Positions 9,201-15,060 of a DNA stretch of 23,781 nucleotides are shown one piece after another (positions within the stretch are counted from its first letter, which is position 1; each line of letters opens with the position of its first letter). The position numbers and the translations under genes are program-made. Below the pieces are notes generated by a model. That model was given only the letters and a program-made list of their open reading frames with translations. It searched no databases and was not told the DNA's origin. The DNA is taken from the IMG/VR virus record IMGVR_UViG_3300025282_000245, positions 1 to 23,781 of that record. One strand, written 5' to 3'. The DNA is from a virus.

Positions 9201-9541
9201 ACGACGGTTCTATGGATGATTTAAAATTTATTTTAGATATTGGAAAAAGTGCCGCTAATGTGGTGTTACCAAAATCTATGGAATTTAATAATGATGAGCA
9301 AGCAAGTATAATGGCACCGACACCAGATGTTTCTTTTACTCCAAATCCAAACTCAAGACTAGCGGGTGCTTTTAATCCAGCAGCAGGTATGACAGCACCA
9401 CAAGCCACGAACACCGGAACAGGAACCACGAACCAAGCAACAGCAGATAGAGGACGACAAATATTCGGACAAAACGACCCGATATTCGCGGCCCAAGGAG
9501 GAATCATGAATGCACATAAACAAATACAGAGGGTAGCATAA
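6248..9541 (+). CDS. Large putative internal virion/ejection protein, 1097 aa
   Basis: This is the longest gene in the window. The N-terminal ~150 residues include GDLIFVPPSGKAGVFTGENI and a HGVILFRKDKSEQYAKLDAD block. Next is a region with hydrophobic Gly/Ala helices (about 170-290), followed by ~650 residues of mostly polar helical sequence. The C terminus is Thr/Gln/Pro-rich, ending FAAQGGIMNAHKQIQRVA. Size, helicity and position match the giant ejection proteins of podoviruses (T7 gp16, Sf6/P22 gp20-like), but I saw no lytic transglycosylase signature, so any peptidoglycan-degrading role is unsupported. The Shine-Dalgarno signal is a modest TTAGGA about 8 nt before the ATG. It ends TAATG with the next gene. 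Confidence 0.6.
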   Translation: MVTTNPNEIITAKNVTTDLFPPKKDTTDDRVNEIFPKGGPDAVRTLSPDEKLAEYVGQETLGEAGLEDTSVRGDIAAGDTREEKLNAFRNAYPDGDLIFVPPSGKAGVFTGENITQQAQSILEQVPTDKKHGVILFRKDKSEQYAKLDADMWSKGGNEILADFYEFFSDDLGTLTGEIAAGSKKFLSLINKIPGAKVAKKLIPGLSQITTVEDAYSLLPLLTRTGLFSFAGEIAQESVQELRGINEQGVKQIASSAGFKSIIATGGTAVLEPVVRRIANVFKGAGLLTRSDESTQGILAVTELNSIFKELNITDKNGKILKIKELPSNVLIEPGILTKIASQSAAVGGPLSKSYQQINEALTTALAQVGDAKSAGNLIDLLTMATQFEKNRLLDLSHQAMNGSLKFDTLGKDQVEYLLKQSGVENLSDLTMKDAAQIIKESMETMTQPGGYLDNNIKLATEHLISLKPAGVQLDLGNLITAGKKINFGIVQAKKEINGRINADSLEDWILTDFGTERLAIVNNNIENRFAKLGEDAQTPEAFEKIRHSEYSSWLKNKIGSDPLINMSATGSVIENISKALRDMKPEGGSIQIPEGALQATGTGETSTLDFLFEQRRQLLDILNAGPSNVSRQQKLHAKELLNEINSTIKGAANGDEVWGSAFNSLLETEAKALSMRKLPIIQGLAENGKYKELVKGYMDTNFSVADIGILKNTMDDTAWDAFRAGFFNELVGVRNTPGSLDNLLNLQNTLGKYDRKVLEAIFDRPTLTALDNIGGYMKKLDNSGIRKTLADQSQVGPAIRELINQKETKKISEVLDLIKNHSDEVNGQTVTGWDTPLGQSVHNAIKNELFKFSTTKVKGKPKLNLEKYRKFVDNLKESGIWDTLPKKERTLLEKTDLVKDFIVQGGDVGTSLEIAALAESGRGIVTGRTSLGTFAGQMLELLGIGNIFTSKAGRFLLTGIGKDQIKPATVSRVFGGIGATLLAPDDGSMDDLKFILDIGKSAANVVLPKSMEFNNDEQASIMAPTPDVSFTPNPNSRLAGAFNPAAGMTAPQATNTGTGTTNQATADRGRQIFGQNDPIFAAQGGIMNAHKQIQRVA

Positions 9542-10797
9542 TGCCAAAAGACGTCTGGGAAACAAAAAAACCATCTAAATCATATACGCCTAAAGTAGCA
9601 TCAAAACCCAGTAGTCCATCTGGATACTTTGGTAGTATGTATACTGCTCCACGCGTTATTCAATCTCCATCACAAGCTGTGGAAGATAGAAAACGTGCTT
9701 ATGCAAGTATGGCTGGTGTAGGTATTAAAAGTTTATCTGGTGCAACTACTGGTGATAAAGCAGGTGAAAGAGCACGAGAAATACAAAGAGGAAACATAGG
9801 TGGTGGTGCTAAATTTAAACCAATTGCAGATTACGATAAAGGTTTATTTACAATAGGTGCAGGTGATACTCCTCCAGACGATATAACTCCAGATAAAAAA
9901 GGACTTGAGCATATAATAGCAGATGCTTTTTTTGGAAAGCCCTTAAATCAATTAGATGAATTAGAATTAAAAAAAGCGCAACAAATGTTGTCCCAGTTTA
10001 GAGAATTAGGAATAAATAATCCACTTAAATTAAGAAGTCTTATGACGAGTAATATTGCTGGTGGCATCTTTGGTAAAGATCAAACCTACTCTGACTTGGA
10101 TGGAAACATAGTTGATCCCGCTAATATTATTGATAAAGGTGACGGTCGTCTCATGGCTCTTGTTGACGGTGAATACGTTGATGTAAGAAGAACGAGAGAG
10201 GGAGCAATAGACCAAATGAAAGAAACTTTTGGTGATGATATTATAAAACGTTTAAAAATGCATAATCCAGAAATATATTATCCTTCTTTAGGAGGATATT
10301 TGCCGGGAAGCACTGGTGAATTAGAAACTTTAGGAAAAGAAGCTACTCTTAAAAAAAATCAAGATGGAAAATATATAACAGCAGATGGTAGAATTATACC
10401 TAAAGAACAAGCTGAAAAATATAATAAAATGATATTTGAAGCACGTAATTTATCAGATCCAAAAACTAGATACACGGGTCTTGGTAGCTACATGGGAGAA
10501 GGCGGCGGCGGAGGCGGCGGTGGAATACCATTACCGGATCCAACTCCAGACCCAGATGATCCAATGATTCCTGTTGACCCAGTACCATACCCCGGAATAC
10601 CAACAACGCCAACTATACCAACTATACCAAAATATCCAAGTAGTGTCATAACAGACTATACGCAGCTAGGATTACCAAATATTTATGGTAATCAACAAAT
10701 GCCTACCTATGGTTATGCAAACTTTAATCAAACAGGACAACCAGTAGGACTAAAAGATTATTTAGAAAATCTTAGACAAAGATTTGGAATAGGATAA
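9541..10797 (+). CDS. Virion-associated protein with Gly- and Pro-rich hinge, 418 aa
   Basis: Residues 1-100 are basic and Ser/Lys-rich (PSKSYTPKVASKPSSPSGYF). A central folded part (about 120-315) contains PLNQLDELELKKAQQMLSQF and a LKLRSLMTSNIAGGIFGKDQ stretch. A run of eight glycines (about 321-328) leads into a Pro-rich stretch of about 40 residues, then a short C-terminal piece (DYLENLRQRFGIG). The glycine run plus the Pro tract looks like a flexible spacer joining two parts. I recognise no enzyme or binding domain. It is the last of five large genes that I interpret as internal or tail-associated proteins; a fibre-linker role would also fit. TAATG overlaps occur at both ends. Confidence 0.55.
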   Translation: MPKDVWETKKPSKSYTPKVASKPSSPSGYFGSMYTAPRVIQSPSQAVEDRKRAYASMAGVGIKSLSGATTGDKAGERAREIQRGNIGGGAKFKPIADYDKGLFTIGAGDTPPDDITPDKKGLEHIIADAFFGKPLNQLDELELKKAQQMLSQFRELGINNPLKLRSLMTSNIAGGIFGKDQTYSDLDGNIVDPANIIDKGDGRLMALVDGEYVDVRRTREGAIDQMKETFGDDIIKRLKMHNPEIYYPSLGGYLPGSTGELETLGKEATLKKNQDGKYITADGRIIPKEQAEKYNKMIFEARNLSDPKTRYTGLGSYMGEGGGGGGGGIPLPDPTPDPDDPMIPVDPVPYPGIPTTPTIPTIPKYPSSVITDYTQLGLPNIYGNQQMPTYGYANFNQTGQPVGLKDYLENLRQRFGIG

Positions 10798-11000
10798 TGT
10801 CAGACTGGGAGAAGGACGTAGCCGAGCTTAAAACGGATGTGAAATACATTCGTGAAGATGTTGGCATCATGCAAAAACAAATACGCGATCTCAATAAACA
10901 TACTAATATGGGTCTTGGAGGAATAAAAGTTTTATTACTTATAGGAGCAGTTGTTGGTACATTGTGGACCGTGATGAAATTAATGGGAGGAAAGTGGTGA
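10797..11000 (+). CDS. Small coiled-coil protein with C-terminal membrane anchor (XhlA/holin-like), 67 aa
   Basis: The N-terminal 40 residues form a charged heptad-like helix (WEKDVAELKTDVKYIREDVG, then MQKQIRDLNKHT). A single strongly hydrophobic segment follows (about residues 43-63: IKVLLLIGAVVGTLWTVMKL), with a short basic tail. This arrangement, a coiled coil followed by a C-terminal transmembrane helix in about 70 residues, matches the XhlA family of phage proteins associated with host-cell lysis. No second membrane segment is present. It opens a run of seven membrane or secreted genes. A holin or holin-helper role is plausible but unproven. Confidence 0.6.
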   Translation: MSDWEKDVAELKTDVKYIREDVGIMQKQIRDLNKHTNMGLGGIKVLLLIGAVVGTLWTVMKLMGGKW

Positions 11001-11785
11001 TGAATTTTTGGACAAGAAACTTATTATTATTACTTATCCTACTAACCGTTGCTTTTTTTGCTAGACCTGTACTTGCTGATGATACAAACACACAAACAAA
11101 TTCTTCGGGAAGTAACACAAATATAACGGGCGGATATACAACAACGAATAATAATACGTACCAGTCCGGAAGTTCCAACGATACAACCAGCACAACAAAT
11201 AACGATACAAATAATACAACAAATAATAATTCTAAAGTTCCACCACCATCAGCAAATGCGCCTTCCTACTCTTCTATGAGTCAAGACGTATGCTCTATGG
11301 GTGTTAGTGGATCAATTACAACAGGTATTGTAGGATTATCGGGAGGCAAGCACTACATTGATGAAAACTGTGAGCGCATCAAACTGGCGAAAGTACTCCA
11401 AGATTTTGGCATGAAAGTTGCGAGCGTAGCAGTGCTTTGTCAAGATCCTCGCGTCCATGCGGCAATGGAATCGGCAGGCACACCGTGCCCGTGGTTCGGT
11501 AAAATTGGTAAAGAAGCCCAAGAAATGTGGGATAAATACCCAGAGATGAGACCCGACCATGAAGAATGGAAGAAAAAGAATGAAATAATTGCTAAAGTAG
11601 ATGACAGAATTGCGGAGGAAGCAAGATTAGCTGCAGAGGAAGTTGCTGCAGAGGAAGAGCGTTTGGCAGAAGAAGCAAGACTAGCTGAAATAGAACGTCT
11701 AAAACAACTAGAAGAAGCAAAGAAAAAAGCAAATGAAAAAGTTATTATTATTGATTCTGATCCTCTCATCATCCACGGCGATTAG
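11000..11785 (+). CDS. Secreted four-cysteine phage protein with coiled-coil tail, 261 aa
   Basis: I choose the ATG at 11000, which overlaps the preceding stop (TGATG) and follows GGGAGG by 9 nt; a longer GTG-start frame exists but lacks a clean signal peptide start. Residues 1-26 form a classical signal peptide (NLLLLLILLTVAFFARPVLA, cleavage before DD). An Asn/Thr/Ser-rich linker (27-79) follows, then a conserved domain (about 92-180) with Cys at 98, 124, 147 and 163 and the phrases DVCSMGVSGS, DENCERIKLA, VAVLCQDPRV and GTPCPWFGKIG. An Ala/Glu coiled coil (about 200-245) follows. I recall the Cys domain from marine phages, always without a function. Even Cys number and export suggest disulfides in the periplasm. 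The 3' end overlaps the next gene by 53 nt. Confidence 0.65.
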   Translation: MNFWTRNLLLLLILLTVAFFARPVLADDTNTQTNSSGSNTNITGGYTTTNNNTYQSGSSNDTTSTTNNDTNNTTNNNSKVPPPSANAPSYSSMSQDVCSMGVSGSITTGIVGLSGGKHYIDENCERIKLAKVLQDFGMKVASVAVLCQDPRVHAAMESAGTPCPWFGKIGKEAQEMWDKYPEMRPDHEEWKKKNEIIAKVDDRIAEEARLAAEEVAAEEERLAEEARLAEIERLKQLEEAKKKANEKVIIIDSDPLIIHGD

Positions 11786-12092
11786 TGAAGAGCTATCTAA
11801 GGGAGAAAAAGTAGGAGAGTTATCTTTCCAAGTTGTCAATTTTATTGACATGATGCAAACTCTAGAGATTGTTCAGCATAGTGATAAATGGTATGAAACC
11901 AATCCTATTCTAGGCAAACATCCGCAACAACACGAAGTTATAACGTATTTTATGATACGCGGCGCTACGCATTATCATATAACAAAATGGCTACCTAAAA
12001 AATTTAGACCTGTGTGGCTGACCGTAACGTTTTTACCGCAAATACCCATTATTGAACACAATCATAATTTAGGAATTAGAATAGGATGGTAA
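11733..12092 (+). CDS. Small exported/membrane phage protein, 119 aa
   Basis: The N terminus (MKKLLLLILILSSSTAISEE) is a textbook signal peptide or anchor. The mature part contains FIDMMQTLEIVQHSDKWYET, then NPILGKHPQQHEVITYFMIR, a basic WLPKKFRPVWL segment, a hydrophobic VTFLPQIPIIE and a final HNHNLGIRIGW. The pattern D..QT......yETNPiLGkHP is seen in small membrane proteins of phages and bacteria (I think DUF5658-related, low certainty). The start lies 53 nt inside the preceding gene in another frame, so the signal peptide is encoded on top of that gene's C-terminal tail. Its Shine-Dalgarno is only purine-rich. It overlaps the next gene by 7 nt. Confidence 0.6.
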   Translation: MKKLLLLILILSSSTAISEELSKGEKVGELSFQVVNFIDMMQTLEIVQHSDKWYETNPILGKHPQQHEVITYFMIRGATHYHITKWLPKKFRPVWLTVTFLPQIPIIEHNHNLGIRIGW

Positions 12093-13852
12093 AATATTTA
12101 ATACCTTTATTACTTAGCTTTAACTTGTACGCTGTAGAAGTCACAACCGACAATCTTTTAAACAACTCGACGTTCGGAACAGGGACCACGTATTCTGATA
12201 CGGGGTGGACTATTACTGGATATGATAGTTCTCATAATTACACAAGCTCTGCTGGTGGTAATGATCCCGGCGGCGCAATGGCCTCGGGACAAGACACAAG
12301 CATAACACAAACAGTAGATTCTTTGGCTAGTGCAGCGGAGATGACGGTACCGGAAATACAAAAAGGCTGGTCGTCGACCATGTCAACGGACATATGGTAC
12401 TGGAATCAATATAATAATACCACAACACTCAAGCAAACAATTACGGATAGCGCCGGCAATGTTACCATACAGCAACGTGTCATTAGTGATACAGGATGTG
12501 GAAGCATTAACTGCGGGCAGTACACTAACTACACGGACAAGCATATACAAGGGGCCAACACAAATACCGATTTTAGCATTGGTGTTAATGTCAGTAACAG
12601 CAATAGTCGAAGCGGGCATTACGGCCCCGACATTGATGATATACAATTAAAAGTTACCTACACCGACGTTCCTCCGATTGATACCAGCACACAAGAAATA
12701 ATTGATGACATTGAAGAGGACATAGAATTTGAAGAGGAGTTTACATGGGAAGAAGATATTGCGTTGGAGGAAAATTTTTACTTTGAAGAAGAAGTAGCAT
12801 GGGAAGAAGATTTTTACTTTGAAGAAGAATTTGATATGGAAGAATATATGACAATGGACTTTGAAGACCAATGGGTAGACATGGAGTTTGAAGATGAATT
12901 TGTTGAAATGGAAGAGATGGAGTTTGAAAATGAGTTCGTTGAAATGGAGTTTGAAGAAATGAATACAGCAATGAATTCTTTCGATGATATGTATATGGAG
13001 GAATTGGAAGAGTTTGAAGAGTTTGAAGATGCATGGGGAATGGAACCAGAGATGACGGAGATGGATACGTTCTTTACGGAAATGTCCGATGAGGAATGGG
13101 AAGAGTTTGAAGAAATGTCCGAAGATGAATTTACGGAATTTCTGGAAGAAGAGTTTCCGGAAGAATTTGTAGAAATGCAGGAGGAAATGGAAGAATCTAA
13201 TACGGTAATGGAAGAGGAAATGCCAATGGAAGAGCCGGAAATGGACGAGGAAATGGAAGTTGCTTCTAGTGAAGAAGATGATATGATGACTGACGAGCCA
13301 GAGCCGGAAATGGACGAACCAGAAAACGAGGAGGTTCAAAATGAAGAAGATACTAAATCTACTGAGGAGCCTAAAGAAAATGTGGAAGAAGAGTCAGAAA
13401 ACGAAGACAGCCCATCAGAGGTTGCTGCGGATGAAGAAAAGGAATCCGATAGCGAAGCTGTTGCGGATGCCGAAGTTCAAGCAGATGGTGATTCCAAGCA
13501 GGAAACTATACAAAAGGCAGAAGTCAAAGGAAATAGAAAGATCAGTATAGATCAAATTAAGGTCAATAAGGTCAACGTGGAACGGGTAACACTGTTCTCG
13601 GACCAAGGATCTTTAGACGTCTATGAAACGGTCGCTTTTTACCAGCCGGAGCAAATCTACACCGACGTAGATACGTCTTTCTTTGACCAAATAGATATGG
13701 TAGAGTATAACAAACAAATTTACCAGAATGTAAGTCTGGCGTCCTACACGGACAATGATCCGGTGGAAGTCCACCGCAAAAACATGGAACGTATTAACAT
13801 GGAAAAACAACGATTATTAATTGAACTACGACAACTGAAAGGCCAACAATGA
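12086..13852 (+). CDS. Secreted hyper-acidic phage protein, 588 aa
   Basis: Three parts are visible after a signal peptide (MVKYLIPLLLSFNLYA, cleavage before VEV). Part one (about 17-195) is beta-rich and Asn/Thr/Ser-rich, like a carbohydrate-binding or adhesin jelly-roll: NLLNNSTFGTGTTYSDTGWT, with a Cys pair at 138 and 143. Part two (about 205-462) is dominated by Glu and Asp, with regularly spaced Phe, Met and Trp: units such as FEEEF, WEED, MEFEDEFVEM. Part three (about 484-588) returns to normal composition and starts RKISIDQIKVNKVNVERVTL, ending in a charged helix. Proteins with this layout occur in marine phage genomes, function unknown. The acidic tract could bind cations, mimic DNA or keep the protein extended; all are inference. 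It overlaps both neighbours (ATGA at the 3' end). Confidence 0.65.
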   Translation: MVKYLIPLLLSFNLYAVEVTTDNLLNNSTFGTGTTYSDTGWTITGYDSSHNYTSSAGGNDPGGAMASGQDTSITQTVDSLASAAEMTVPEIQKGWSSTMSTDIWYWNQYNNTTTLKQTITDSAGNVTIQQRVISDTGCGSINCGQYTNYTDKHIQGANTNTDFSIGVNVSNSNSRSGHYGPDIDDIQLKVTYTDVPPIDTSTQEIIDDIEEDIEFEEEFTWEEDIALEENFYFEEEVAWEEDFYFEEEFDMEEYMTMDFEDQWVDMEFEDEFVEMEEMEFENEFVEMEFEEMNTAMNSFDDMYMEELEEFEEFEDAWGMEPEMTEMDTFFTEMSDEEWEEFEEMSEDEFTEFLEEEFPEEFVEMQEEMEESNTVMEEEMPMEEPEMDEEMEVASSEEDDMMTDEPEPEMDEPENEEVQNEEDTKSTEEPKENVEEESENEDSPSEVAADEEKESDSEAVADAEVQADGDSKQETIQKAEVKGNRKISIDQIKVNKVNVERVTLFSDQGSLDVYETVAFYQPEQIYTDVDTSFFDQIDMVEYNKQIYQNVSLASYTDNDPVEVHRKNMERINMEKQRLLIELRQLKGQQ

Positions 13853-14352
13853 AAATAGTAGAAAAACTTAGCACCTACGCCGCACTAATTGGCGTGATTG
13901 GAGCAATCGGAGGAGGCTTTTACACATGGGGCCAGTTTAACACAAGACTTGATGCGATGGAAAACTCACCTTCTGTCAATCTAAAACCACTGCACGAAAA
14001 AGACAAGGAACTGGAAAAACAGTTTGATGAAGTACTATTGTACGCCAACGAATACAAGGTGGATCTTATTGACCGCATAGCCGCGGTGGAAGAAAAGATT
14101 AAGCCACAAGACTTATCCGGTCTTCTTAAATCAATACAAGAGGTACGAGAAAAAGTGGCAGGATTACCTAAACCTGCTAATTTAAAACCTATTCTTGAAA
14201 AACTTAAAATGTTAGAAGAATATGCTTGGGAATTAGAAGAAGATATTGAAGAGATAAGCAAACAAACTGCAATTGTATCAAAAGAAAACGAACTACAAGA
14301 TATTATGATTGAAGAAATAAAAACGAAAGCAAATAACCCACTGGTGAACTAA
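13849..14352 (+). CDS. N-terminally anchored coiled-coil protein, 167 aa
   Basis: Residues about 9-27 (TYAALIGVIGAIGGGFYTWG) form one transmembrane helix with small residues. The remaining 140 residues are charged helix, with repeated heptad-like segments: KDKELEKQFDEVLLYANEYK, VDLIDRIAAVEEKIK, and LKMLEEYAWELEEDIEEISK. A positively charged N terminus suggests an N-in topology with the coil in the periplasm, the same layout as inner-membrane spanins (lambda Rz), but no partner lipoprotein with a lipobox is seen nearby. It starts inside the ATGA overlap of the acidic protein gene and ends TAATG with a second protein of similar design, hinting that the two coils may interact. Confidence 0.55.
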   Translation: MKIVEKLSTYAALIGVIGAIGGGFYTWGQFNTRLDAMENSPSVNLKPLHEKDKELEKQFDEVLLYANEYKVDLIDRIAAVEEKIKPQDLSGLLKSIQEVREKVAGLPKPANLKPILEKLKMLEEYAWELEEDIEEISKQTAIVSKENELQDIMIEEIKTKANNPLVN

Positions 14353-14762
14353 TGGCTGATAGGATGGACGTAAGTGATAAGACTGCTATTTCTATGCCTA
14401 TGCGTAACCTTTTATCAATACTCGCAGCAGTCGGAATTGGAGTCTACGCCTTTTTCGGAATACAAGAAAGGCTTAACAATGTTGAGACGCGAAGCACACT
14501 CATGGAAGCCGACCTCACAAAAAACACGGAATTCCGCATAAAATGGCCTCGTGGTGAATTAGGGTCTTTGCCCGCGGATAGTCAGCAGGATTTATTAATT
14601 GAATTTATGGCATCTCAGCTTGAGCACATGCAGGAAGAAATGGAGTCAATGATGTCAAATTCAGTGAATATAAAGAGAGCACAGCAGGATATAGAACGTT
14701 TAATGGGGGACGTGGAGAAGCTCAAGGATAAACTAAGGGAGGCGAATAATGGAAATTATTAG
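14352..14762 (+). CDS. N-terminally anchored coiled-coil protein of a conserved marine-phage family, 136 aa
   Basis: A short polar N terminus (DVSDKTAISMPMRN) is followed by one transmembrane helix (about residues 19-39: LLSILAAVGIGVYAFFGI) and a helical remainder. The phrases KTAISMPMRNLLSI, ERLNNVETR and NTEFRIKWPRGELGSLPADS are strongly conserved in proteins I recall from cyanophages and other marine phages, always hypothetical membrane proteins. The C-terminal third is a coiled coil (ERLMGDVEKLKDKLREANNG). The gene sits between another anchored coiled-coil protein and a small hydrophobic-start protein, and overlaps the latter by 14 nt, with the next gene's strong Shine-Dalgarno (AGGGAGG) inside this coding sequence. 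Confidence 0.65.
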   Translation: MADRMDVSDKTAISMPMRNLLSILAAVGIGVYAFFGIQERLNNVETRSTLMEADLTKNTEFRIKWPRGELGSLPADSQQDLLIEFMASQLEHMQEEMESMMSNSVNIKRAQQDIERLMGDVEKLKDKLREANNGNY

Positions 14763-15060
14763 CGTTATATTAATGTTCGTTTTCGGGAACATGAATGACC
14801 AAGAAAATAGAATGACACAGTATGTGCCCATGGAATCACTATCCTCATGCATGAAGGAAGTAAGACTGCTCAAGAAAAAGAACACAGGTTATGACAAGGA
14901 TGCTTTTTGTGGCCCCGGTATTGTTGAAATTAAAGACGGTGAAGTAATTGCCCTTTATAATGAAATACCAGCCGGTGCAACAATGGTGAAGGAAGATATA
15001 AGCAAGGAAGCATTCACTAGGTGGAGCTTACGAGCAAAAGAAAAATGGGATAAAGATTAA
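14749..15060 (+). CDS. Small phage protein with N-terminal hydrophobic segment, 103 aa
   Basis: The start is well supported: AGGGAGG lies 6-7 nt upstream of the ATG. Residues 1-14 (MEIISVILMFVFGN) are hydrophobic, short for a membrane helix but usable as a weak signal or peripheral anchor. The following ~85 residues form a small domain with two Cys (in SLSSCMKEVRLLKKKN and DKDAFCGPGIVEIKDGEVI). The pattern of a Cys in a helix, then C.P...EIKDG.V..LY, resembles small phage exported proteins with one disulfide; no function is known. It is the last of seven envelope-directed genes and ends TAATG with the next. Confidence 0.55.
   Translation: MEIISVILMFVFGNMNDQENRMTQYVPMESLSSCMKEVRLLKKKNTGYDKDAFCGPGIVEIKDGEVIALYNEIPAGATMVKEDISKEAFTRWSLRAKEKWDKD

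Noticed and set aside
8956-9507. Leftward frame of 183 codons under the end of the 1097-aa gene
   Set aside because: The plus-strand frame continues with coherent composition and ends in a recognisable tail; the leftward frame has no start signal or known motif.
6248-9541. Lytic transglycosylase domain in the largest virion protein
   Set aside because: I looked for the catalytic Glu-Ser and GLMQ-type motifs expected in such domains and found none.
10797-12092. Classical holin, endolysin and Rz/Rz1 set
   Set aside because: There is a possible holin-like protein and a nested exported gene, but no lysin domain and no lipobox cysteine; the set cannot be named.
12647-13339. Long leftward frame rich in Phe and His opposite the acidic tract
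   Set aside because: It is the mirror of GAA/GAG/TTT-rich codons on the plus strand; it has no ribosome binding site or recognisable protein pattern and lies antisense to a well-supported gene.
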